Assembly: GCA_947593655.1 (NCBI GenBank)
Contig: CANQDS010000019.1
Coordinates: 1-34,425 of the forward strand
Origin: an uncultured Lachnospiraceae bacterium
GTDB lineage: Bacteria > Bacillota > Clostridia > Lachnospirales > Lachnospiraceae
Direction: 5' to 3'
Length of the DNA stretch: 34,425 nucleotides
Positions 17,113-24,577 of this stretch are shown piece after piece; the first letter of the stretch is position 1, and each line of letters begins with the position of its first letter. The position numbers and the translations under genes are program-made. Below the pieces are notes generated by a model. That model searched no databases and was not told where the DNA came from. It saw only the letters and a list, made by a program, of their open reading frames with translations.

Positions 17113-19071
17113 TCAGCTGTCTTTCTCAGCAATCTCACCGGACTGATAAGCGCGGATCAGTACCTTTAATTCTTTGATCTGTTCCCGGATCTTTTCCCCG
17201 CTGTCCGTATCCCCGATCAGGATCCGCTTGTCCATGTATTCGACCGCTTCCCGCCGCGATACGATATCGATCTCCTCGCGCACCGCCGTTTCCGCGGAAA
17301 CAAACGGTTCGTGCGCGGTCAGCGTCAGGCCGTAGGAATTATAGATCAGGGTATAGCCCGCGATCCCCGTCCTCCGGCGGTAGGTCTGGGAAAAGCCGCC
17401 GTCGATCACGATGACTTTTCCGCCGCATTTGACCGGGCTCTCCCCCCGGACGCGGTGCACCGGGACATGCCCGTTAATAATGTGGACGCGCTCGCCTTCG
17501 AGCCCGAATTCCTTTAAGATCTTATCCGCCGTCTCCGGCCGGTCGATCAGCTGGTAGTAGGCGTTCTTCGTCTCTGTCTTCAGTTCTTCCTCTTCCAGAA
17601 AATAGCGCTCAAACGTCGCCATCTTGCATCGGCCGTAAAGCGGCGACGCCGGCGCCGTCCAGATATACCACATCATATCGGCGCCTTTTTCCCGTTCTTT
17701 CTCATCCTGCGAGAAAAACGCTTTGCGCACATAGGACTCCATGACGTCGAATAAGGCTTTCCCGCTGTACTCCTGTCCGTAGATATTGACTTTCTGGAAC
17801 GTTCCGTCCTCGTTCATCGGAATACAGCCGTGGTAGAGCAGATTCCCGTTGCAGACGCGGTACATGCTCCCTTTTTTCAATAACAGCCGGACATGGCGCT
17901 GCAGCTTCTCACAGTGTACAAACGAGTGGCGCAGGCGCTGGATGACTTCCTGTTCCCCGTCCGTCAGCGCATACGGATCCTCCGGATCGATCGTCGGCAG
18001 GTGCATGTCCAGCATCCGGTATTCTTTTCCGTCGATGTTGACAGTCCCTTTTTCGTAATCGATCCGCTCTAAAAGCAAACGGTCGCGCATCCCGTATTCC
18101 GGCCATTTCCGGATCAGCTGCCCTTCCAGCTTGAAACGGATGATGGCGATCGCCTTATGCATCTTGCGTGTCAGTTCATTCTCGGCGTTGTTCGTTCCGC
18201 CCGGCACGGTTTTAAAGACAAAACGCTCGCACGGATCATCCGCATAGGCATCCATCGCAAACGTCGCCAGCGGAAGCATGTTGATCCCGTACCCTTCTTC
18301 CAGAAGATCGATATTGCCATAGCGGATGCTGCTGCGGATCACTGTCGCCACACAGGCGCACTGGCCGGCCGCGGCTCCCATCCAGATGATGTCATGATTG
18401 CCCCACTGGATGTCCAGCGAATGGTAGTTTTCCAGCCGGTCCATGATCAGATGCGGGGACGTCCCCCGGTCATAGATATCGCCTAAAACATGCAGACGGT
18501 CGATGACCAGCCGCTGGATCAGTTCCGAAAGCGCGACGATAAAATCATCCGCACGCCCCAGCTCCACGATGGTATTTACGATTGCCTCATAATAGGCTTC
18601 TTTATTCAGGACTTCCGGCTTCTCGGTGATCAGTTCCTCGATCACATAGGCGTAATCCTCCGGAAGCGCCTTGCGCACCCGCGAGCGCGTATATTTGGAG
18701 GAAACGGTCTTGCAGACTTCGATCAGACGGTAGAGCGTGATCCGATACCAGCTGTCCATATCGGTTTCCTGCTTCTTGACCAGTTCCATCTTCTCCCTCG
18801 GGTAATAGATCAGCGTCGCCAGCGCGGACTTGTCCGCGTTGCTTAACGTGTGCCCGAAAACGTCGTCGATCTTTTTCCGCACGGCGCCCGAACCGTTGCG
18901 CAGCACATGGGAAAAAGCTTCATATTCTCCGTGGATATCCGAAAGAAAATGCTCGGTTCCCTTCGGCAGATTCAGGATTGACTGCAGATTGATGATCTCT
19001 GCGGATGCACGTCCGATCGACGGATACAGACGGGATAACTGCTCCAGATAAATCAGCTCTTTCTGTTCCAA
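17113..19071 (-). CDS. fbp: Fructose-1,6-bisphosphatase, class III
   Basis: This 652-residue gluconeogenic enzyme removes the C1 phosphate of fructose-1,6-bisphosphate in the cytoplasm. The class III form is found in Firmicutes and belongs to the metallophosphoesterase fold. Motifs are LSDIHGEYEAF (D45, H47), LGDIYDRG (D198, D201), WGNHDIIWMG (N225, H226) and INGHVPVHRVRGESPVKCGG. Length is usual for the class. The start is TTG at 19071, with AAGGAGG seven bases upstream and no nearby ATG. It lies about 120 bases past the tmRNA 3' end and leads an operon with larB. Confidence 0.97.
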   Translation of the reverse strand: MEQKELIYLEQLSRLYPSIGRASAEIINLQSILNLPKGTEHFLSDIHGEYEAFSHVLRNGSGAVRKKIDDVFGHTLSNADKSALATLIYYPREKMELVKKQETDMDSWYRITLYRLIEVCKTVSSKYTRSRVRKALPEDYAYVIEELITEKPEVLNKEAYYEAIVNTIVELGRADDFIVALSELIQRLVIDRLHVLGDIYDRGTSPHLIMDRLENYHSLDIQWGNHDIIWMGAAAGQCACVATVIRSSIRYGNIDLLEEGYGINMLPLATFAMDAYADDPCERFVFKTVPGGTNNAENELTRKMHKAIAIIRFKLEGQLIRKWPEYGMRDRLLLERIDYEKGTVNIDGKEYRMLDMHLPTIDPEDPYALTDGEQEVIQRLRHSFVHCEKLQRHVRLLLKKGSMYRVCNGNLLYHGCIPMNEDGTFQKVNIYGQEYSGKALFDVMESYVRKAFFSQDEKEREKGADMMWYIWTAPASPLYGRCKMATFERYFLEEEELKTETKNAYYQLIDRPETADKILKEFGLEGERVHIINGHVPVHRVRGESPVKCGGKVIVIDGGFSQTYRRRTGIAGYTLIYNSYGLTLTAHEPFVSAETAVREEIDIVSRREAVEYMDKRILIGDTDSGEKIREQIKELKVLIRAYQSGEIAEKDS

Positions 19072-19079
19072 TTCTGCGC

Positions 19080-19191
19080 CTCCTTACCTTAAATAGAAGC
19101 GGACGCATGGGATCCGGACTTCGTCCGGCGGCGTCCGCGCAGGAGATAAGGAATCCTCCCGGCTGCGCCGGGCTCCTCCTTACCTCAAATA
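19080..19191. repeat. Short direct repeat carrying the fbp ribosome site
   Basis: CTCCTTACCTTAAATA (19080-19095) and CTCCTTACCTCAAATA (19176-19191) differ by one base. The left copy is the fbp ribosome site in reverse complement. The right copy abuts the tmRNA 3' end. Between them are two GC-rich hairpins (CCCGGC/GCCGGG and CCGGAC/GTCCGG), which probably end or process the tmRNA transcript. Confidence 0.6.
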
Positions 19192-19192
19192 A

Positions 19193-19535
19193 TGGACCAG
19201 ACGGGAGTCGAACCCGTGTCCAAAAACCAATCCCCTGTCCTTCTACGAGCGTAGCCTGTTCTTTTTCATTCCCTCCGCCGTCCGGAAGCAGGCATCCTGA
19301 CGGTTTCAGTAGCTTCATGTTACGCCCATCGGCTCAAAGCTTTGCCAATGTCGTTTCCCGCATCGTTGAAGCCGCTGCCCTTAAGTGCGGGGGCAAAAGG
19401 AGCGGCTGCCGCCCTTAGGCAGCGTATGCCAGATTATAATTATCTTCAGCGTTTAATTTTAATTGTGGAATTTCACGCATCCCGTACGGCTCGCTTCTCC
19501 AGCTTCATGATCCCTGTCGAAACCATTACTGGCCC
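19193..19535 (-). ncRNA. ssrA: Transfer-messenger RNA (tmRNA)
   Basis: This RNA rescues stalled ribosomes with SmpB and tags the unfinished protein for proteolysis. The 5' end GGGCCAG pairs with CTGGTCC near the 3' end as a 7-bp acceptor stem. The T arm GGGTTCGACTCCC and the 5' TGGTTTCGACAGGG segment are diagnostic. The tag reading frame is on the minus strand at 19415-19450 and encodes AEDNYNLAYAA then TAA. The 3' CCA is not encoded and must be added. Length of about 343 nt is normal. smpB lies immediately upstream, as in many Firmicutes. Confidence 0.95.
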
Positions 19536-19552
19536 TTGATAAAATGATAACC

Positions 19553-19572
19553 GGATCCCGCTTGCGGGATCC
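19553..19572 (-). other. Hairpin between smpB and ssrA
   Basis: GGATCCCGC / GCGGGATCC is a perfect 9-bp stem with a two-base loop region, 9 bases after the smpB stop and 17 bases before the tmRNA 5' end. The tail is only weakly T-rich, so it may be a terminator or a processing signal for a joint transcript. Confidence 0.55.
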
Positions 19573-19581
19573 TTCACCGGC

Positions 19582-20049
19582 TTAACCCAGGTTGCGGACT
19601 TTGAAGTCGCGCTCCGCTTCCCGGCGCTGGTCTTTCTTCGCAATATCGCGGCGCTTGTCGTAAAGCTTCTTGCCTTTCGCAAGCGCGATCTTTACTTTTA
19701 CGAGGCTCCCCTTAAAGTATACTTCCACGGGAACGATCGTATAACCCTTCTGGGCGATCTTTCCAAGCAGCTTACGGATCTCCTGCTTGTGGAGCAGAAG
19801 CTTCTTCGGACGGAGCGGATCTTTGTTGAACAGGTTCCCTTTCTCGTAGGGACTGATGTGCATTCCGTAGAGGATCACTTCACCGTTGTCGATATGAATG
19901 AACGCTTCCTTGATGCTGCACTTCCCCATCCGCAGGGATTTGACCTCGGTTCCATGAAGGCTGATGCCGGCTTCATAGATCTCTTCCAGAAAATAATCGT
20001 GATAGACCTTTTTATTGTTCGCGATCAGCTTCCCGCTCTCTTTCGCCAC
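19582..20049 (-). CDS. smpB: tmRNA-binding protein SmpB
   Basis: This 155-residue RNA-binding protein carries tmRNA into stalled ribosomes. Family features are [20 protein letters not shown] at the start, [27 protein letters not shown] and the basic C-terminal tail [20 protein letters not shown], which inserts into the mRNA channel. The start is GTG at 20049 with AAAGGAGG about nine bases upstream. It lies between rnr (54 bases upstream) and ssrA, the expected trans-translation cluster. Confidence 0.98.
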   Translation of the reverse strand: MAKESGKLIANNKKVYHDYFLEEIYEAGISLHGTEVKSLRMGKCSIKEAFIHIDNGEVILYGMHISPYEKGNLFNKDPLRPKKLLLHKQEIRKLLGKIAQKGYTIVPVEVYFKGSLVKVKIALAKGKKLYDKRRDIAKKDQRREAERDFKVRNLG

Positions 20050-20103
20050 TGACGATCCCCTCCTTTCCCGTTTTTCTCCATGTATAAGATAGCATAAATG
20101 ATT

Positions 20104-22236
20104 CTATCGGAAATTGCAAGGGATGACTTCAAAATCAACGGTTCTCATTATTTTATCGACAGAAGACGCGCTTACCTTAACCTTTTGACCGAGTTTATAT
20201 CGTTTCCCGGTCTTTTCGCCCGCCAGTTCATAATTTTCCCTGTCGTACCGGTAGAAATCATCCGTCAGGGAAGCCGCGCGGACCAGCCCTTCGACGGTAT
20301 TCGGAAGCTCTACGAAAAAGCCCCATTCCGTCACTCCGGAAATCACGCCTTCGAAGGTTTCTCCCAGATGCTTTTCCATATATTCCGCTTTTTTCAGCTT
20401 CACCGTTTCCCGCTCCGCCTCTTCCGCCCGGCGTTCCGTCCGGCTCGCCTGTTTTGCGACTCCCGGCAGGATCTCTTCGTAGTGCGCGATCCGCTTGTCG
20501 TTTAAACGCCCGCGCAGGGAATCCTTGATGATGCGGTGGATCTGCAGATCCGGATACCGGCGGATCGGCGATGTAAAATGACAGTAATGCTCCGCCGCCA
20601 GCCCGAAGTGCCCGCTGCAGCCGGTCGTGTAGCACGCCTGTTTCATGGAGCGCAGCGTCATCCGGCTGATCATCGCCTCCTCTTCGGAGCCTTCTATCTT
20701 TTCCAAAAGCTTCTGCAGTTCTTTCGGATGCACCGTTTCCCCGCCGGTATGGATGCGGTATCCGAAATTGCGGATCAGCGCGGAAAGGCTTTTGATCTTT
20801 TCCGTATCCGGCTTTTCGTGCGTGCGGTAAAGGAACGGAAGCTCCCGCCAGTAATATTCCTCCGCAACCGTTTCATTGGCGATCAGCATAAATTCCTCGA
20901 TCAGCCTCGTCGCGACGTTCCTCTCGCGCGGGCAGATGTCCACCGCTTTTCCCTGCCCGTCCAGCAGCACTTTGGCCTCCGGAAAATCAAAGTCGATCGA
21001 GCCGCGCGCCTTCCGTTTTTTCCGAAGGAGCGCCGCCAGTTCCTCCATCCGCAGAAACATCGGCACAAGCTCTTCGTATTCCGCGATCACCGATGCATCT
21101 TTGTCGGCGAGGATCTTTTTTACATTGGTATAGGACATGCGGCGGTCTACGTTTATGACCGTTTCCGCGATCTGGTGTCCGGCCACTTCCCCGCTTTGGG
21201 CAATCGTCATAATGCAGCTTAGCGCCAGACGGTCCTCCCCTTCATTCAGCGAACAGATCCCGTTGGAAAGGGCATGGGGCAGCATCGGGATCACGCGGTC
21301 CGCCAGATACACGGAAGTTCCACGCTTTAACGCTTCCTCGTCCATAGCGCTGTGCTCCTGCACATAATTGGAAACGTCCGCGATGTGAACGCCAAGGATA
21401 TAATTGCCGTCCTCTATGGTCAGAGAAACCGCATCGTCCAGATCTTTGGCGTCCTCGCCGTCGATCGTGACCATCTGCCAGCCGCGCAGATCCATCCGCC
21501 CCGCCCTGTCCGCTTCGGAAACCGCTTTGGCGGCACGTTCCGCCTGACGGTATATTTTCTCGGAAAATTCCGTGGAAAAACCGTACGCATACACAAGAGA
21601 GAGGATATCCACGCCCGGATCGTCGCGATGTCCGAGGATCTCCGTGACTTTTCCCTCCGGTTTTCTGCCTTTTTTCCCGTAATCCACGATCTCAACGACG
21701 ACTTTATGCCCGCTGACCGCGCCTTTCGAGTGTTCTTCCGGAATAAAGATGTCGCTGCCGAATTTCGGATCGTCCGGCACGGCAAAACCGAAGGTCCGGT
21801 TCTTTTCATAGGTGCAGACAACAGACTTCATGCCCCGCTCGAGAACCGCCAGCACTTCGCCTTCCCGGCGTTTTCCGGTGGTCTGCGGAAAAACGGCAAT
21901 TTCCACCCGGTCCATATGCAGCGCCCCGCGTGTCCGCTCCGCTGGTATAAAAATGTCCTCTTCCATCCCTTCCGCCGTAACAAATCCGAATCCTTTCGGA
22001 TGCGCGCTAAATACTCCGGTGAGCTTCTCCGATTCCGCTTTGGAATATTTTCCCCGTTTGGAAAGGACGATCTTCCCTTCCGCGAGCAGTTCCGCAAGGA
22101 TTTCCTCCAGCTGCGGGCGCTGCTCCTTCGTAACGCCGAGCACGATCGCCAGTTCCTTGATCTTCATCGGGACATAGATATCCGCACAGATAAAACCGTA
22201 TACTTTTTTCTTTCTGCTTTCCAATGTATTGTCCAA
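20104..22236 (-). CDS. rnr: Ribonuclease R
   Basis: This 710-residue 3'-5' exoribonuclease degrades structured RNA and helps clear non-stop mRNA in trans-translation. It has an N-terminal winged-helix-like region (1-65) and two cold-shock OB domains (about 70-200; GFGFV and FGFAVPDDP motifs). The RNB catalytic domain has DGEDAKDLDDAVS (D259, D265, D267, D268). A C-terminal S1 domain (about 625-705; FEGVISGVTEWGFFVELPN) follows. The apparent start is TTG at 22236, about ten bases after AAGGGA; an ATG at codon 24 is possible but would cut the conserved N-terminus. It follows the pdaA-like gene by 22 bases and precedes smpB. Confidence 0.96.
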   Translation of the reverse strand: MDNTLESRKKKVYGFICADIYVPMKIKELAIVLGVTKEQRPQLEEILAELLAEGKIVLSKRGKYSKAESEKLTGVFSAHPKGFGFVTAEGMEEDIFIPAERTRGALHMDRVEIAVFPQTTGKRREGEVLAVLERGMKSVVCTYEKNRTFGFAVPDDPKFGSDIFIPEEHSKGAVSGHKVVVEIVDYGKKGRKPEGKVTEILGHRDDPGVDILSLVYAYGFSTEFSEKIYRQAERAAKAVSEADRAGRMDLRGWQMVTIDGEDAKDLDDAVSLTIEDGNYILGVHIADVSNYVQEHSAMDEEALKRGTSVYLADRVIPMLPHALSNGICSLNEGEDRLALSCIMTIAQSGEVAGHQIAETVINVDRRMSYTNVKKILADKDASVIAEYEELVPMFLRMEELAALLRKKRKARGSIDFDFPEAKVLLDGQGKAVDICPRERNVATRLIEEFMLIANETVAEEYYWRELPFLYRTHEKPDTEKIKSLSALIRNFGYRIHTGGETVHPKELQKLLEKIEGSEEEAMISRMTLRSMKQACYTTGCSGHFGLAAEHYCHFTSPIRRYPDLQIHRIIKDSLRGRLNDKRIAHYEEILPGVAKQASRTERRAEEAERETVKLKKAEYMEKHLGETFEGVISGVTEWGFFVELPNTVEGLVRAASLTDDFYRYDRENYELAGEKTGKRYKLGQKVKVSASSVDKIMRTVDFEVIPCNFR

Positions 22237-22258
22237 AACCAGTTTTCCCTTCTATTCC

Positions 22259-23290
22259 TTAACGGTATTCTGCAAATTCGTATCCCTGCGCCCGCGCCTG
22301 ATCGATAAAATCGCCGAGAACCTGCGTGTTAGTCGCGGAAACCGCATGAAGCAGATAGATCGCGCCCGGATGCAGCCGCCCCATGATCTTTTCCATCGCT
22401 TCCTCCGCAGACGGCTGATCGTCCGTCACCCAGTCGCGGTAGGCGAAACTCCAGAATACGCTGCGGTAGCCCGCCGCCTGAACCAGCGCAAGGGACTGCT
22501 CGCTGAAGATCCCCGCCGGATAGCGGAACAGGTACATTTCATAGCCGAATTCCTGCCGGACATATTCATGCAGATCCCTTAATTCGCCCAGCTGCGCCTC
22601 CAGGCTTAAGCTCGGCATCCCGTCCGCCGGATGGGTTACGCTGTGCGCGCCGACCACGTGCCCTTCCGCGATCATGCGCCGCACGAGATCCGGCTGGCGC
22701 TTCACATAGTCCATCGTCACAAAAAAGACCGCATGGACGCCTTTTTCTTTCAGTGTGTCCAGAATGGCCGGCGTATAACCGTTCTCATAGCCTTCATCCA
22801 TCGTCAGATAGATTTTGCTGCTGTTTTCCCGGATAAAATCGGCGCTGTAATGCCCGTACAGTTCCTGATAGGCCACCGCACCGTTCGGGCGGTTAAATTC
22901 ATCCGTATCCGTTCCCGTGCCCCACGGAATGGATTCACCGGAAAGCCCGGCCAGCGCGCCCAGATCGATATCAAAGCTGATCTGCCGCGAGGAGCCGCTG
23001 CCCTGTGCGCCCTCTCCGTTTTCCTGACTGCTTTCATTACCGTCTCCGTTTTCTTCCGGCGCTTCCGTATTGTCCGGCATTTCGACGGAAACATCCAACG
23101 GCTCATCCCACTGTTTTCTTAACATCTGCGCTTTCTTCATCCGGACGCCGTCTGCAGCGCTGCCGCCGCCCGCGCCAAGCCGCATCAGGATCAGCACCGC
23201 CAGAATCAGCACCGCCAGGCAGATGCATACCACTACCGCTGCCCGCCGAAACCGCTTCGAAGATAAATTGTGATCAAAACCTCTTTTCAT
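22259..23290 (-). CDS. PdaA-like polysaccharide deacetylase
   Basis: This 343-residue membrane-anchored NodB-fold deacetylase resembles PdaA, which makes muramic delta-lactam in spore cortex. It has a signal-anchor helix (17-36) and a low-complexity Glu/Asn/Ser linker (72-103). The catalytic domain (about 140-343) has motif 1 TMDEGYENGYT (D165, E166), motif 2 HSVTH (H216, H220), motif 3 RYPAG (R256-G260), motif 4 AYRDW (D286) and motif 5 LLHAVSATN (H315). The second acidic residue of motif 1 is Glu rather than the Asp of typical NodB enzymes; PdaA enzymes also vary here. The ATG at 23290 follows GGGGAG. It is inserted between secG and rnr, usually adjacent genes in this cluster. The cortex role is inferred. 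Confidence 0.9.
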   Translation of the reverse strand: MKRGFDHNLSSKRFRRAAVVVCICLAVLILAVLILMRLGAGGGSAADGVRMKKAQMLRKQWDEPLDVSVEMPDNTEAPEENGDGNESSQENGEGAQGSGSSRQISFDIDLGALAGLSGESIPWGTGTDTDEFNRPNGAVAYQELYGHYSADFIRENSSKIYLTMDEGYENGYTPAILDTLKEKGVHAVFFVTMDYVKRQPDLVRRMIAEGHVVGAHSVTHPADGMPSLSLEAQLGELRDLHEYVRQEFGYEMYLFRYPAGIFSEQSLALVQAAGYRSVFWSFAYRDWVTDDQPSAEEAMEKIMGRLHPGAIYLLHAVSATNTQVLGDFIDQARAQGYEFAEYR

Positions 23291-23345
23291 TCGTGTTCTC
23301 CCCGTTTTTTCCGTTCCGCATTGCTAATGTGCATTCGCCGGAAGG

Positions 23346-23378
23346 CTTTCGTTCACTGGTTGACCAGCAAACGGTAAC
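23346..23378. repeat. Interspersed palindromic repeat, type B copy 2
   Basis: It contains GTTCACTGGTTGACCAGC then AAACGGTAAC, matching 5132-5158 closely. Its hairpin core CTGGT / ACCAG is perfect here. It lies just upstream of the pdaA-like gene, past the secG terminator. Confidence 0.65.
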
Positions 23379-23392
23379 TTCTGTTTATATGG

Positions 23393-23472
23393 AAAAAGGG
23401 GGCTGCCGCAATAAGGAGGAAATGCGCAAGATATCCATACCTTGCGCTTATGTTCCTTAGTGCGGCAGCCCC
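23393..23472 (-). terminator. Large three-tier hairpin terminator after secG
   Basis: On the minus strand a 12-bp perfect outer stem (23399-23410 with 23461-23472) encloses two further stems, TAAGGA/TCCTTA (23412-23417, 23454-23459) and GCGCAAG/CTTGCGC (23424-23430, 23441-23447). A T run (complement of 23393-23397) follows. It starts about 50 bases after the secG stop and should separate secG from pdaA-rnr-smpB. Confidence 0.78.
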
Positions 23473-23520
23473 TCAGCTTCAGGTTCTCTTTTACGGAAAA
23501 CCGCTGCGCGGATGCAGCAG

Positions 23521-23763
23521 CTATGACCAGATCCCCATGTTCAGGACCATTGCCAGAAGCAGGAAAAGAACCACGCAGATTCTGGTAAGCTTGACCAGCA
23601 ATCCTTCCATAGAACGTCCTTTATTCTTGCCCCAGTAAGTATCCGCCGCACCGCTGATGGAACCAAGTCCTGCAGATTTGCCTTCCTGCATCAGGATTAC
23701 AACGGTAATAACAAGACTGATGATGATCAGTACGACCATCAGGATCACTCTTAATACTTCCAT
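23521..23763 (-). CDS. secG: Preprotein translocase subunit SecG
   Basis: This 80-residue inner subunit of the SecYEG export channel has two transmembrane helices (about 4-25 and 56-78). The conserved cytoplasmic loop is EGKSAGLGSISGAADTYWGK, followed by KGRSMEGLLVKLT. The ATG at 23763 has AGGAGGT upstream and a good promoter at 23804-23832. It heads the secG - pdaA-like - rnr - smpB - ssrA cluster but is followed by a strong terminator, so downstream genes may need read-through or another promoter. Confidence 0.96.
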   Translation of the reverse strand: MEVLRVILMVVLIIISLVITVVILMQEGKSAGLGSISGAADTYWGKNKGRSMEGLLVKLTRICVVLFLLLAMVLNMGIWS

Positions 23764-23803
23764 GCGCCCATACCTCCTAAATTCAAATCACATAACTTTA
23801 TTG

Positions 23804-23832
23804 AGTATAGCATAACCTGTTTTTCTTTTCAA
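23804..23832 (-). promoter_or_regulatory. Promoter of secG
   Basis: Minus strand -35 TTGAAA (23827-23832), 17-base spacer, -10 TATACT (23804-23809). Confidence 0.72.
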
Positions 23833-23849
23833 CCGTATTTTTGCAGATT

Positions 23850-23970
23850 TCCGGATCGGGGTGCTGCGCCTAGTCCACAGTATGTATGTCCGGATTGGGG
23901 TACCATGCGCCCGGTCTGAAGTATGTATATCCAGATTGGAGCGCTGTGCGCCCCGGTCCGTGGCGCGGTA
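23850..23970. repeat. Three degenerate tandem repeats of about 41 bp
   Basis: Units at 23850-23888, 23889-23929 and 23930-23970 each begin TCCRGATYGG, carry a G-rich then TGCGCC core, and the first two end GTATGTAT. They fill the gap between mscL and secG and reach to within 10 bases of the mscL stop. There is no coding potential of note. The role is unknown; a 3' regulatory region or remnant element is possible. Confidence 0.7.
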
Positions 23971-23980
23971 CTTGATCCGT

Positions 23981-24391
23981 CTACTCGCCCAGCTGCGAGG
24001 TGCAGTTCGGGCAGCGGGTTGCCGCGATCGCGATCTTCGTCTTGCAGTACGGACATTCTTTGGTGTCCGGCGCTTTCTCCTCTTTTGCAACCAGCCTGTT
24101 CGAAGCCGCATTCATCAGCTTTACGATGAGGAATACGATCAGCGACATGATAATGAAATTGATCACGTTGGTGATGAATTTCCCGTAATACAGGGTGCTC
24201 TCCCCGTTCAGTTTTACGGCAAACTGGTCAAAATTCATGCCGCCGAACAGTCCGAGTATCGGATTGATGATATCCTCTACCAGAGAAGATACAATGGACG
24301 TAAACGCGCCGCCGATAATGATACCGACTGCCATATCCATGACGTTTCCGCGGCTGATAAACGCCTTAAACTCATTGATTAATTTTTTCAT
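23981..24391 (-). CDS. mscL: Large-conductance mechanosensitive channel with zinc ribbon tail
   Basis: This 136-residue pore protein opens under membrane tension to release solutes during osmotic downshock. It has the N-terminal amphipathic segment MKKLINEFKAFISRGNVMDMAVG, here listed in two parts as MKKLINEF and KAFISRGNVMDMAVG, then TM1 (about 18-45, GIIIGGAFTSIVSSLVEDI), a short periplasmic loop and TM2 (about 72-98). The usual C-terminal helix bundle is replaced or extended by a four-cysteine zinc ribbon: C113-x2-C116 and C127-x2-C130 (CPYC, CPNC). The ATG at 24391 has AGGAGG upstream. It is divergent from the PilT-like gene. The ribbon suggests metal or redox control, but that is inference. 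Confidence 0.95.
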   Translation of the reverse strand: MKKLINEFKAFISRGNVMDMAVGIIIGGAFTSIVSSLVEDIINPILGLFGGMNFDQFAVKLNGESTLYYGKFITNVINFIIMSLIVFLIVKLMNAASNRLVAKEEKAPDTKECPYCKTKIAIAATRCPNCTSQLGE

Positions 24392-24435
24392 AGGTAATTC
24401 CTCCTGATCTTCTTTTGTTTGATGAGTCCTTCTCT

Positions 24436-24463
24436 ATTATAGCGGAAAACAGGTTTTTTACAA
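24436..24463 (-). promoter_or_regulatory. Promoter of mscL
   Basis: Minus strand -35 TTGTAA (24458-24463), 16-base spacer, -10 TATAAT (24436-24441). Confidence 0.68.
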
Positions 24464-24483
24464 TATGAATTTTGCGCGCGCGG

Positions 24484-24512
24484 TTGAAAGCGCGGGGCGT
24501 TTTTGCTATACT
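24484..24512 (+). promoter_or_regulatory. Promoter of the PilT-like gene
   Basis: Plus strand -35 TTGAAA (24484-24489), 17-base spacer, -10 TATACT (24507-24512). About 65 bases of leader precede the start codon. Confidence 0.72.
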
Positions 24513-24577
24513 GATGGTGCTGGGATTATCTTATACTCAGAGAAAAATGACTTTTTGATACAGAAAGGCCGTCAGTC

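Noticed and set aside
21352..22308. 318-residue plus-strand frame opposite rnr
   Set aside because: It mirrors rnr codons, has no ribosome site and crosses the rnr start.
23850..23970. Possible CRISPR array
   Set aside because: There are only three degenerate units, directly adjacent with no unique spacers and no cas genes.
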